Below the pieces are notes generated by a model. That model saw only the letters and a program-made list of their open reading frames with translations. It had not been told where the DNA came from and ran no database searches. Positions 11,351-22,399 of a stretch of 64,000 nucleotides of DNA are shown here, piece by piece. The translations under genes and the position numbers were made by a program. This stretch comes from Ischnura elegans (lineage: Eukaryota > Arthropoda > Insecta > Odonata > Coenagrionidae), in contig NC_060254.1 in assembly GCF_921293095.1 (NCBI RefSeq), positions 7,502,001 to 7,566,000 on the forward strand, given 5' to 3'. Positions within the stretch are counted from its first letter, which is position 1. Each line of letters opens with the position of its first letter.

Positions 11351-12084
11351 TGGCAGCGGAGGGCGGTAGCAATGGGTGCCATAGGCGCTTATCTACGGCT
11401 TTTAGAATGCATTTCGACCTCGTACACGAGAGGAATTAGTTGAATCATTGGTTAAACGTCTGCAGAAGGCTGTAGAAACAGCGAGTGACTCCACTAAATA
11501 TTAAGTTACAAAAAGAATGTCATGGCTTCACTAATTAAGAAGGTATTCTACAACAAAAAATTCCTCAGGGAAAAATCACGTGTGAGCCTGATTAAAAGTT
11601 TGAAGACATCCATTTTGGTCATTTCGATTAGAAATGATTGTGTTAACGTTGAATGTCAATATTTTAAAAAAAATAACCGTTCCATGAATCTGTATTGACC
11701 CTTTCCTGAGCCAACTGTACCTACTGCATTGCTGTTATAATCTGTAAAAATAATGAAAAAATTGTGATTACTTCGAACTCTGACCTTCTCAAAACTTCAC
11801 CGCAACTACCGCGCACAGTATAGAGCCACATATTAGCAATACACAAACGGTGAGTCCAAATACTATCGAAAGAGGGGAAAAACTACGCCACGTAACCCGA
11901 AAGAAAACATCCCCAAGACCCTTCCTCAGTGCATTCAATTCGCTGGCATTAATTCCGATTTTTCACCGACCCAGCCCCATAAGTTAAGTGGGGCTCGTGG
12001 GTGTCTACATTCAATTAAAAACACAGAAGTACAAGTGAGCCAGAGTTCTTGTCTTAGGCTTTGTCTTCTAAGGAAAAAAGAAAG

Positions 12085-13425
12085 CGGATGGAAAATAGGC
12101 ATGAAGAGTTAAATTCCCTGAAATCAAATGACACTTGGGTACTCGTTGGTAAGAAGCTATTGCAATATGTAGTGGTATTTCAGATAAAAAGTGATAGTGA
12201 GGGTAATGTGATTAGGTAAAAGGCAAGATTTAAAACAGGTAAGAAGGCCAAAGATTTACAAAAAAATATGGTGTAGATAAATCGTATTCGTCACTTTTTC
12301 TGCAAAGGTTAGTTATTCAGCTTTGAGAGAACTCATTGTTCAATCAGCCCACTTTGGCTGGGAAATAGACCACTGGGATATTAAGACGGCATTCCTAAAT
12401 GGAGCACCGAAAGATGATGCAATCAGCGGGAATGAAAATTGCAGGAGAATAGAATGTACGCAAGTTAAAAAAAAAAGTCTTTGTATTATCTAAAAATATC
12501 GTCTGAATAATGGAATGAGGCATTATATTCTGTTCTACTCCAATTAAATTAGAAGCAATTTTGGCCTATCATTCTCCCGCACCGTGTTCGCGGGCGGCGT
12601 GGACAGCAATTCGAATCTGTAGAGGACGAGAGGCATATATACCACCCAACTTCAACGCGCTCAACGAGCCTATTTCTCAAAGTGGGACATTTATATGCAT
12701 GTGCATTCACTCAGTAATTGTCAGAAAAACTCGTTGTTGAAATAAATTGTCTCAATACGAAACCTACAGGCGTTGGTTGGGGTGAGGGGGAACTGCATTC
12801 TTACCGTCGCGATATTTGTTGAAGATATCTTGGTTTTTTGCAATGATTGTGTTGAACAGGCCAGTAGTGCTCAAGAGTAAACTTATTATTACGTTTGAAC
12901 AGAATAATACCTCGAAGCAGTGGAAATTATCCTTGATATGAGAGTAACAAATAGAAGTGATGGCATACTGGTAGAAGAAAGCAAATGCTTTAATGAACTG
13001 TTGACCAAATTTCAAATGGGCAGGAGATAGTGTTGCGCTATTTAAAAGGGACTCATGGTCAAGAATTATTTTTTAAAGAAGTAACTAATCACTGCTTTAT
13101 ATGAATGGCTAAGTAGATGCATCCCATGCTAATGACCTGTTAGATCGAAAATATTATACAAGGCTTGAAATTACGTCGAATGAAAGTGTTTTTTATTCAT
13201 GGAAAAGCATAAAGAAATTGAATGCAGCGATTTACAGTACAGGGCTGAATACTTGGCCCACACTGAAGGTACCAAAGAATATACTTAACTAATCTTCTAC
13301 ATGAATTAACTGGAAAGATTAATTGTATTCTAATTATCTATCTTCAATGGAAACCAGCCTGCTAAGAAACTTGCAATAAATAAAACTAGAACATATTGAT
13401 GTACTTCTTCGTTAAAATTATTTGA
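12085..13425 (+). pseudogene. Copia-type LTR retrotransposon pol relic (copy A)
   Basis: Frameshifted pol is recognisable by its order. The RT start reads NRHEELNSLKSNDTWVLVG and is followed by IKSDSEGNVIR and KARF. A core stretch YSALRELIVQSAHFGW leads to DHWDIKTAFLNGAP. The catalytic region is decayed; in copy B it still reads FVDDI. RNase H-like pieces follow (AEYLAHTEGTKE, NQPAKKLAINKTRT, EHIDV). No long terminal repeats, gag or integrase were found, so it is a fragment. Stops are numerous. Copy B matches at 46797-48060. Confidence 0.85.
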
Positions 13426-13426
13426 A

Positions 13427-14440
13427 CGGAATCAACGACCATATGAAGTTTACACTGGAGGTGGAGGGTGACTGAGAACTTCCATTTTTGGACGTTCTTG
13501 CGGAAAAGAAGGACAGTGGAAATTGGGAATCTCCTCATCAGTCAGCACAAATAAATGGAGTGGTGAACTCCAACGCTCCAACACAACAATCGGCCAAAGC
13601 AACTTTCCCAAAGAAACGCGGAAACTAGAGGCCATTCTACGGGGAAATGAATTCGACGACAGAATTAACTCACGAGCATTTAATAAAGTCATGAAAAAGA
13701 ATGAGTATGATAAGAACAACACCTCAGAAGCGAAGAACTCAACAAATAACCTCGGTGACCGAAAGAAAGCCTTCCTACCACACATAAAGGGGCAACAGAC
13801 AGATTTGGAAATATCCGAACAAAATCTCAGATAAGGATAATCCTGTCTCCTCACGTACAGATAAAACATCTCTTAAAACCCATCAAGGACAGAGCTTCAC
13901 CACAAGTCGATAGGGTATACCGGACCCCTTTTCAAACCTGTGGGAAGAATTACATCGGCGAAATAGGTAGATCAGCAGAAACACGCAAGGAGGAACACCA
14001 GAGAGCGATTCGACTGGGGCAGTCAACGAAGTCCGCGGAAGGTAGCCGAACACGCAACGCTGGGCCACGCAATCGACAGAGTATATAATCTTTGCAAATC
14101 GACCTTAAAGGAAAAGAAATTGTCGCCAAAGTGAAAGGCTTTAAACAGAGACTCGTAAGAGAAGCCATTCAAATAACAAAGGAGGAGAAGAACAATCTTA
14201 ACAGAGACACCGGCGTTGAAATAATTCGTTCTTGGCAACCTGAGATTCGGAAAAACACTGACCAACCTACTTCTCCAACCTCCCGCTCCCCTTTCCCCAC
14301 CCCCTGACACGGATACCAATATAGGTATAGGAATAAAAATTCTTAATTCATCTTATCACATTGAAAAAGCGACCAGCATTCGTCGGGAAACGATGGGGCC
14401 ACCCGAAAATTGACGCGGCGACATGGCCCTAAAAGTTTTT
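13427..14440 (+). pseudogene. Penelope-like element relic with GIY-YIG domain (copy A)
   Basis: The C-terminal half of a Penelope-like pol is seen in order. NGINDHMKFTLEVEGD, a stop, then ELPFLDVLAEKKDSG form the end of the reverse transcriptase. A linker frame (13523-13834) ends with LPHIKGQQTDLEISEQNLR. The GIY-YIG endonuclease follows, with CGKNYIGEIGRSAETRKEEH around 13939-13998. The C-terminus reads LVREAIQITKEEKNNLNRDT (14150-14210), with a RETMGPPEN-like tail. Frameshifts and stops break it, and the same breaks appear in copy B. It begins directly at the 3' edge of the Copia relic, with no spacer. Open frames on the opposite strand here are shadows. Confidence 0.88.
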
Positions 14441-15790
14441 TCACTAACATAGTGACGATCTCTATCACTTAATTAGAGGGGCTGTAGAATGGTTGTAGTA
14501 GCAATAAAGGTTGAACTTCGGTACACTGTAAGTGAAGAAATGATAGCCAGTATTTCAACGAAACATTCGAGAGCATTTAAAGTTACAAAATTTAGAAAAA
14601 AAGGCTGAATTTAGCACAAAATGTTATCATATAAATATTGTTTCTTTTGGGGTGAGAAGTGTGTTCTTGTTGGGGGGAGATGCCGTGTTGTAAATCTGAT
14701 ACGTGTAACTAAGAGCCCACCTCGACGTATTGGCAGCACTGTTATGATGTTGTTGTGTGTGTTCTCTTGTTTGCCCACTTCAGTGAGTCTGTTCGCCGAC
14801 CTACGACAGAGCATTGTATTCATTGAAATTTTACGAGGCAATGAAGGACATTGAAAGCAGGGTAAATTATTTAAGGCTGTAATCCGAACTGGGCGAATAA
14901 TTTAAAGCTGATTTCTAAGCTAATGATTAGCCCTTACTGATGGAACTCTGAAACTTCCTCCCTCAACGAAAGATATATGGCCCAACTCAATGACAAAAAT
15001 TAATCAGGAGGTTCACCTTTCAATTAGAAGTGATTTAATGATACTATTATATAAAATAATGGAATATGTGGCCGAAGTTGAGGAATATCTTTGTTTAGGT
15101 TTACCTTGATCGACACAGCGATATTTTTCTCACTACAAGCGTCGTAATATCAATTAAACGGCCAGATTACTGTGACGTAGAAGGCTAGGGACAACCACCA
15201 GCATTATCACTGTATATAATAGCTACTACAAGTCTATCTAATAGCTAGCTCAGGCCGCGAGGTATTTTAACTTATGCGCTTATAACGAGTTTGGACTTTA
15301 GGAGGTACGTCGTACAGGCCCAACTACAGCACTAGGTAGTGGTTAACATATAACTACTACACATCCGAATGTTTGTAGGCATATATAAATTTGCTAAATA
15401 ATGCAGAAGTGGAGTGTATCAAGATATCACAGAAATAATAAAGCAGGATAGAGGTGAATAAGGCGGGAGAACAGCCGGGAAACAGGGATGATATAACCAA
15501 AATGAAAGACTGACAAAGAACACAAGCTAGCGGTTGCGAATACAAATTTAAATAATCACAGCCGAAGAAGATATATCAGGAAAGTGTTAGTAGACATGAA
15601 AAGATCCTAAGTTGATTTAATACCAGCAAAAGAAAATGATTCAGCAAATAGAAAATGGACGGCCTAGTTACCCTAGGGCTTTAAACGACCGAGGCTATGT
15701 CTCAATAGTGATGTTATATCACCCAAAATAATAAAATTAAAAGCTGAATAAAGCGGTGAGAAGCATTTGGCAAGATGAAAATTACGAAAA
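14441..15790. other. Intergenic sequence, no gene recognised
   Basis: It includes a 77-codon frame (14621-14854) that is kept in copy B (49262-49495) but has an equally long open frame on the other strand and no recognisable motif. It may be 3' flank of the Penelope-like relic. Confidence 0.4.
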
Positions 15791-15796
15791 CTCGGT

Positions 15797-16005
15797 ATCA
15801 AGTGTAATGTCAGGTGGCAGAGGAGAACAAAATAGCATTCGTGTGAAACCATCCTGATTACAGGAAGCCGACGCACACGGGCCTATACCTTAACGGACGA
15901 AGCCATCATCACCCTTCACAGAAAGCGGCGAACCTGACAACCCTACTCAGTACATCGTGCCAAGTGTAATTTCAGGAGGCAGAGGAGAACAAAATAGCAT
16001 CGGAT
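15797..16005 (+). repeat. Direct repeat pair, about 45 bp, 162 bp apart
   Basis: The block aagtgtaatgtcaggwggca plus ggagaacaaaatagca occurs at about 15799-15841 and again at 15961-16003. Copy B has the same pair at about 50441 and 50614. It is probably an old local duplication just upstream of a LINE relic. Confidence 0.75.
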
Positions 16006-16092
16006 GTGACCGAGAAATCAGAGGGCGAGAGTCACGCAAAAAGTATTTATCTCACTGAAGGTACCACTACTACAACTGAGGAATGCTAAATA

Positions 16093-17100
16093 AGTATAAG
16101 GAACGATATTTGTCAGAAAGCCAGAGAGGCCAGAGAAACGTGGTCGAGGAACACAAAAACATCGTGTGCATGGAAAAATAGAGGCTCGCTAGGGGAACAC
16201 AGGGGAATCACTACAAATATTGAGCTTAGGATGAATACTGAAAGTGAAAAAAACGGAGAACTTATGACCAATAACTAATACAAAGAGAAGAGATGGGTTG
16301 AATTTCTGAATCAGATGCGCATGGGAGGGCGACTAAGTACCAAATCAATTTAAATGAATATCGAGAATTTGACGCAGCAATAGCTAGGATTAGAATTCCA
16401 TGCTTAGAATCTCGAATGAAGTTAATGAACAAAGCTGGACAATAACAAGTGACTAATCCATAATTCATTCTTTAAAAACCAAGAAGGGGTGATAAAATTA
16501 GGGGCCAGCTATTATGAATTAAGAATTTGGAACGAGGTCAAGTGAAAAGGTTACGTAATAAGTTACAAAAATATGTTAAAAAATTGAAAAAGATTCTTGT
16601 AAAGACGGGTAGGCCATCACGACCAATGCCATCTCAAAATCACCATCAATTTTAGAGTGTAGCAAACGACAGGAAATCAAGATTATCATAAAATTAAGGA
16701 AACTACGGAAATAATCTGTAGAATAGCCCAGGCGAAGAGAATATTTCATTAAAAAAAGGATAAAATTACCATTAAAAGCAACAAATTTTATCGCATTTGG
16801 AAATTTTTTATCAGAGCTTCAAATAATTCGAGTATTCTTCTCCATGGCAATCAATCATGGGTAATGACAGCAGTGAAGAAACTAATGGTTATTCGAATTT
16901 ATGGAATTTAAATGGACCGTACGAGTGAGGACTGCGGAATTCCTCTCGCGAGTGGGAGAGAATAGAAGCATAGTGAACACATACTTAAAGTAGAGGACAG
17001 ACCTTTATAATGGAACATACAATGAAAATTTTATTTTTATGGCCGAATGAAGGCAATCCTCGACGGACAAGTCGACGATAAAGCCGAAAAAGTAACACCT
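16093..17100 (+). pseudogene. Older LINE relic of the same lineage (copy A)
   Basis: Degraded frames match the LINE at 8744 and 40966. The pre-RT part reads KARE.RETWSRN then KRWVEFLNQM. A gap follows where the RT core would be. Then come EIICRIAQAKRIFH, SILLHGNQSWVMTAVKKLM, and MKAILDGQVD at the C-terminus. Similarity is lower than between the 8744 and 41957 copies and stops are frequent, so this insertion is older. Most of the RT palm is missing. Copy B: 50744-51735. Confidence 0.72.
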
Positions 17101-17381
17101 CTGAGTTCGTATTTTAAGAAACGGATATGAAGAATATGAAAGATTCTATCGCTCTCCACGTGACATGATTAAATATTAAAGTGTACCCTCTCAAAATTTA
17201 CGTGAGCAACGTAATCTTATAAAAGTTTTAAATCATCCTAGTTGCCTCCATATGCATCATAGGCACAGAGACTCATACAAGTTAACAGCTGAGATTTCGT
17301 AAAATAAAACACCATAATAAAATAGTAAATGATAAAATATCGCCATAAAAGTTCTCACAGAACAAGTAAATTTTTGCGCAC

Positions 17382-17412
17382 CTCACAGGATTTCCATTTC
17401 ATTTAGCTACTA
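17382..17412 (-). other. Possible short third exon of the minus-strand transcript (copy A)
   Basis: A pyrimidine-rich acceptor (cttctctttgtctctag) and a GT donor (gag|gtgcgc in A, gag|gtgagc in B) bound about 31 bp, downstream of the exon at 17502-17604. It lies after the stop codon of every frame considered, so it would be untranslated. Confidence 0.25.
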
Positions 17413-17501
17413 CTAGAGACAAAGAGAAGCAGAAGATCCATGTATGGGAATATTCAAAGACCTATCAAATATTTTTTGTGAAGTGAATGATATAGACTCA
17501 C

Positions 17502-17604
17502 CATAATCCTTCAGTCTTCCTCTTCCTGAAACCCCATGGCAATGCCCCATTTGACCCCAACCGTTTCACGGAATTGAACCACTACCCCTAATTCAATCGA
17601 GGAC
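17502..17604 (-). CDS. Second exon of a minus-strand gene candidate (copy A)
   Basis: A 103 bp exon with consensus acceptor (tttctttccag|g) and donor (atg|gtgagt). Spliced to the exon ending at 18576, a frame stays open across the junction. It reads SGLHFAASSLGVKR in the first exon and SSIELGVVVQFRETVGVKWG, IAMGFQEEED, stop, in this one. Copy B (52150-52252) has the same length, the same splice sites and the same frame, with two substitutions. The hydrophobic, glycine-rich middle is not enough to name a family. The ATG-initiated frame of the first exon (MADGMPELP) would instead stop soon after the junction. Confidence 0.42.
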
Positions 17605-18575
17605 CTGGAAAGAAAAAGATCGCATTAAAGGCTGGCAATATTCACGCACTGAAAGTTTACACCTTACATGGAGCATAACTTAAGGATGATGGTGAAATTA
17701 AAGGATAAAACTAATTGTCATACTAACGACAACAACGGTGAAATAAATGGTAAAAAGAAAGTGCCAATTGAATTGCTTTAAATTCAATTACGATCGCCAA
17801 TATTCAATTACATTTCCTCATCATCAAAACTATATGACCAATGATTTCAAAGTGGTTTCGGAGTAGTAGGTGCATGTCTTGACGGAATAAGTTGATTGCA
17901 GTTTCCTAGGCTTAAATATCAAGGACTTTCTAAAATGCCTCGTAGAAACTATAATTATGTGGAAGAACTCGACATTTAGGTACCAATTAGGGAAAATTTT
18001 AAAGGATGAATAAGGTATTCTGACTAGCAACTGAATAAATCACGGATAGGAGCTTCATTTTCAAATTACATGTTCTCTTATAATGAATATCAAGGCAGTG
18101 TGGCTGGCATGAAATATACAATTCCACGTTCACTGTTAATACCTTATATTTACAGTCACAGAGTTGAAATACATTAGTATGACCTTCGTAAAATTGTACT
18201 AATATACGGAAGTACTTACTATAGGTAATGTAGCGGATTGCCGTAAAGATCATAATTCCCGTAATCAAACCGTTATCTTTGATGTTTTCAAAAACACGAT
18301 AAATGTAAAGACAAAACTACTCGCAGGTTGCTTACTCTGGTCAAAAGTAAAAACTTCAGAACGGAATGCAATTTCCATGCTTTTAACATACATATTCCAC
18401 TCGGACACAATTCACACGTACTTTTCACTTAAAATATACGCCACTCTGACCACGATTACTGAATGCAGTTGAACAAATTGTATTTGCGAAGCATCCTACA
18501 CTTCAAAGAACAGATTGAAAGAGCATTGAACATAACATGAAAACGCTACACCAAAGAAATAATTTTGGTACTCAC

Positions 18576-18680
18576 CTCTTAACCCCAAGAGAGCTCGCAG
18601 CGAAGTGAAGTCCAGAAAAAGAGGGAGGGGAAGTTCCGGCATTCCGTCAGCCATGTGACGTGTACCTGTGACGTCACGAT
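18576..18680 (-). CDS. First exon of a minus-strand gene candidate (copy A)
   Basis: The exon ends at a consensus donor (aagag|gtgagtacc). Two frames are open. One starts at ATG 18654 (MADGMPELPLPLFLDFTSLR) and ends soon after splicing to 17604. The other has no ATG after an in-frame TGA but stays open through the second exon. Between copies, two changes near the donor (gctgcg to gcggca) are silent in the second frame and amino-acid-changing in the first. That weakly favours the second frame or a non-coding transcript. The CRE-type site at 18669-18676 lies just upstream of the ATG. The transcription start is not determined. Confidence 0.38.
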
Positions 18681-19110
18681 AATTTCGAACCGATTCATTT
18701 TTTTTTGCAAATAAAAACAAAAAAAAACGCTGAATATCGTAGATTTTGTTCACTTGATATTTTACCCAATAAAATAATCAATAAATACATTGATATTCCA
18801 TATTATAGTGAAAAATTATATCGCGCGGAAAATCAATAATACGCTTAACCAATAAGATTCATTCATTTGGTGCCGCTGTTATACTAAAATACCGCGCAAT
18901 TTCTTAAGCGGCCAATGGTCGAAACACACGTGATCAATGTTCCAGAATTTTCTAGTCACCAGCGAAGGTCAGCAAGTACCTTTGCATAACACGTCATCGC
19001 ATTACGAAAAACAGTACATGACACTATCAACGGTCTGCATTCAACTGTCGTCCCCGATTGGCCACCTCCCTGTCCCCAATCCCTCACCAACCGTCATTTC
19101 GGTAGAGTCA
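18655..19110. promoter_or_regulatory. Divergent promoter-like segment (copy A)
   Basis: Between the minus-strand first exon and the plus-strand exon at 19161 lies a motif-rich segment. It has a CRE palindrome tgacgtca (18669-18676), CCAAT boxes (18766, 18849, 18912) and an inverted one (19057), an E-box cacgtg (18927-18932), and a perfect three-part heat-shock element ttc-ca-gaa-tt-ttc (18940-18952). The second half is richer in GC than the flanks. The arrangement suggests a bidirectional promoter; this is inferred from motifs only. Most sites are kept in copy B. Confidence 0.5.
18940..18952. promoter_or_regulatory. Heat-shock element (copy A)
   Basis: Three alternating nTTCn/nGAAn units with perfect 2 bp spacing (ttccagaattttc). 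Copy B (53859-53871) differs by one base in a spacer (ttctagaattttc) and keeps all nine core bases. Confidence 0.6.
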
Positions 19111-19160
19111 CATTTCTGAAAGTTTATAATTTATAACATTTATTTCCTGAACTTTTTCAG

Positions 19161-20219
19161 CAGTTCCTACGTTCGTTGAAGTCACCGTCTCATTCCGGGG
19201 AAAAGGGAATGGATTGCGATTACAACAAGCTACATATCAACAGAAATACTACCTAAGAAGAAATGCAGCGGTATTGACTGAGGTAAGTGAGTACATGTAA
19301 TTTTTATGAAATGGTGAAAAGAGAAATTAATTTTGATCACGATTATCCTAACGCATAAACATGTCACTAAATCATATCATCATGTAAAATTAATGCATAC
19401 GACAGTGAATAGTGGTAGCGAGTTCGCGAGCGATGAAAACATTGCTAATCCTACTTTACGATAAATACAGAATGGATAAATATATTTGTGTTCATATAAG
19501 TGCATAAAAACTCTTTCCTTTACGATTCACTTGATTGTCATCGATGCATCAAATTTATTGTAGATTTAAATACGAAAGCCACACTTGAATTAGTAGCATC
19601 TATTAAATCAAGGTCGTATTCATTGCATAGATTAATACTCCTTCGGATCAACGTCTTATATCGGTGGTAAAGTTTTTATGAAATGGAGTTATTCTATTGA
19701 AATGCCAGCTGCGAATTAGTTATTCGATGTTGTCATAATTGCTGCCCTAAGTTTAATCGCAGAAAAACTTTCAAATGACTCCCACAAATTACTTGTTATC
19801 ATTTTAAATAGTCAAGCGTAAGCAATAAACCTTTACAAAGCCAAAACAGAGATTTAAGTTTCTTCCAAGATCTTTAATTTTTGATACGACGTATGATATT
19901 CAAACCGGTCAACAATGTGATCATCTTCTTTCTCTATGCCACAGATATCGCTAAAGCATACTAATTTGCATGCTCGTTTTTACACTTGTTCATTTATGAT
20001 GACATAAGTAAGTAGCTGTCACGCCTTTCTTGGCCTCAAAATAGTGTCGGTAAGCCTGAATAATGATCTCATAATTCCTTAATGTGTACGCCGATGAAAT
20101 TAATAGCTCTTGATTTTTAAAAAATTGTATTGATTTTTTCTTGTCATTCGCAGGTTCCTTTCCCAGATAGCCAAGCTCAACTTAGGCCATGCCCGAGTGG
20201 AGTAACTTTTTGTGAATAA
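19161..20219 (+). CDS. Two-exon coding candidate, hypothetical protein (copy A)
   Basis: An exon at 19161-19282 has a strong acceptor (ctgaactttttcag) and donor (gag|gtaagtg). It is open in one frame, from VPTFVEVTVSFRGKGNGLRL to RRNAAVLTE, and ends on a codon boundary. The next exon begins at 20154 after ttgtcattcgcag and continues in frame (VPFPDSQAQLRPCPSGVTF) to TAA at 20217-20219. That exon runs on to a donor at 20400 (aag|gtaagtc), so a 3' untranslated exon is likely. Copy B keeps both exons, phases and an open frame; the first exon differs by only 2 of 122 bases. The first coding exon, with the start codon, was not identified. No protein family is recognised. Confidence 0.5.
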
Positions 20220-20400
20220 TGCCGTCATCTTTATACAAAGGATTTGCTAAATGGTTCACTACAATCAACACTGGAGGCTCTATAACCAACTGAAGATATA
20301 AGTCACTAAACCTACTTCAAGAAACACATAACGACGGACAGATGGAATTAATTTCTTTCCGTGGAGAAAGTATTCTTGGTCTCCATCGTCGAAAACTAAG

Positions 20401-21084
20401 GTAAGTCATATCGTTATCACTTCGTCATTTGAATTAACATTTTTGTAACGACTCAAATTAATTATCTTCGATATGGTTAATTTAATAATTCATTGAAAAT
20501 ATGAAACCTGGTATTTTTATTAGGTTAAAACATTTTAAATTAACGCAAATTTTGGTTTTGTTTTCCCCAAAATAAAAAAATTGTCAGTTGGAATTAATTG
20601 TGGATTTTAGGCTCCACTAAGAGATATTAGGCGCTATTAGAGGTTCTGTGTTTTAGAGGCTAAGTGAAGGAGATTCCGCAAAATATCAAGGAAGCCCTAT
20701 ATTCGACACTAGCATTCTTGCAAATTTCAAGAAGAACCTCTATGGAAATAATTGAATGAATTAATGCTTCAGCACTCGCTAAGTTCATTGGGATTAGCTT
20801 GGTAAACTCTACTATAATGGAATACCAATGGATAAATACTGATTAAATGAGTTCATAAATATTAATCAACGTGTTTCTGCGTGGGAATATTTCTAAATGT
20901 GTAATTCAAACGGTCGTTGAGGAATTCTGATGGTCGTAGTCAACAGGAATTGGAGAGAAATCTTTCGTCCGCCTAGTAACCTTTAGGCATTATTTAAGCT
21001 GACCAAATAATCGGTCAATATGCTTGAATATTGTGACTTCATTCACGATGAGTTATAGCAGTTCAACAGGAAAGGTCTCAGGGT
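20401..21084. other. AT-rich sequence, probably intronic, no exon recognised
   Basis: It aligns with copy B over parts only. A block of about 200-250 bp around 20650-20880 is shortened or rearranged in B. Confidence 0.4.
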
Positions 21085-21273
21085 TTACTTCACCTCCCAA
21101 ACGGTTTCGATTTTTTCGTTCACTACGCGACGAAGAAAATATATGGGGAGGGGTTTATCTTTTATAAAAAAATGAAATAAGCAAATGGGGCATAAATATA
21201 GAGTTAACACATATGGCTTGTGTTGCGTCACAGATTTAGACGGTATGCGAGGGATCAATTGAAGGTACGTACC
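21085..21273 (-). CDS. Minus-strand exon/ORF candidate (copy A)
   Basis: A long pyrimidine tract ending in cag (ttttgtgtttttcag) precedes 21273 on the minus strand. The following frame reads TYLQLIPRIPSK, then YVLTLYLCPICLFHFFIKDK and RRVVNEKIE, with a stop at 21087-21085. Copy B (55974-55753) preserves the frame with many substitutions but no internal stop; a 1 bp indel near the end changes the C-terminus. Keeping a frame over about 50 codons at this divergence is suggestive only. The same place can be read as a plus-strand micro-exon (cag before 21237, donor gtacgt at 21274). Confidence 0.3.
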   Translation of the reverse strand, partial: GTYLQLIPRIPSKSVTQHKPYVLTLYLCPICLFHFFIKDKPLPIYFLRRVVNEKIETVWEVK

Positions 21274-22399
21274 CTGAAAAACACAAAAGAATAGCTTTAT
21301 ATTTAAGTAAGTAATATATCGATAAAAAAGATATAGCCACGAATATAACCATAATTTAGAAGTCGTATTCGGTCGATCGATAGTTTTTCGTCATTTTAAG
21401 TCATGTCATACAGGATAGAGATAGAAAATCCATCTCAAGGCTTAGAAAATTATCCAGCTATCACCATTAGGGGTGACATTGGAGAAAAATTGTGGTCAAA
21501 TAGGGTCCTGCCTTTCGCAGCTACTGCTTTACGTAGGTTTGCACGTTCATGTGTTAACAGCGCAGTGGGAAGTGGGAAAGAAGCTAATTTACTTCTCCCC
21601 ACCGAACACGTTTCTCACTTTAACACTCGATTCCAAAGTGATTATTCAGTTTTTCTTTTCTATCTGAGCCTGTTTTCACTGGACACATAATTTTTGGGTA
21701 TTTTGTCTACATGTACCTTGCACTTTCAGACACTGTGATAGAGTAAAAACTGTAAGGAATGACGCATCCGTGCCGAACCTTTTAGGGTGAAAAATTAAAG
21801 TATTAGAGCATTTAGAAGATAATTATTCATCCCAATGCATAGTAAATCAACTAATTGTAGCCTGTGAAACTTGGTGGCCGGGTCACGCGACAGTGAAAGT
21901 GCAAGAATAGCATTTTATTCCTATTGATCTATCGGAAAATGTTTTTTTAATCCCGCTATACTACAAAAAACGATAAATCGTGCATTCAAAAAGTATTCTT
22001 AATTTTCAAAGATACTCCACGAATTGGATCAAAGAATTTTTCTTCTCACCAGAAAAAACGGAGCTAAATAAATTTGGTTTTAAATGATATTCTGCAAAAA
22101 CTATTTAACCTTCATGTTGAATATAACTGCAAGAGGAGAAGACTCCCTACCTTTTATTTGCTGGCGGATGCATCGTCGACAGGGCTCAGCTTTACAATAG
22201 CGACTATCCAAAATACTTATATTCACCAACACTTCACATTCAACACAAAACTGACGATGAAGTATTTCATAAACCCATGACACTATCACTTCACTCATTA
22301 GCTGAATGAACACTCGCTAATGCCGATGAGTAACACATAAGATAGCTTCACATAATTCCATGAGACATGCACACTGCCTCCTTGATAATGAAGAAACAA
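21274..22399. other. AT-rich sequence, no gene recognised (copy A)
   Basis: A 95-codon plus-strand frame (21403-21690) is broken by stops in copy B and is probably chance. About 21781-22060 is unique to A and replaced in B by the block 56477-57742. Confidence 0.4.

Noticed and set aside
13450-13869. 139-codon minus-strand frame
   Set aside because: It is antisense to the Penelope-like relic, whose sense-strand protein similarity is obvious.
13883-14319. Several minus-strand frames, repeated in copy B
   Set aside because: Shadows of the GIY-YIG coding strand; conserved only because the whole segment is duplicated.
21403-21690. 95-codon plus-strand frame
   Set aside because: Stops interrupt the same frame in copy B and no motif or splice context supports it.
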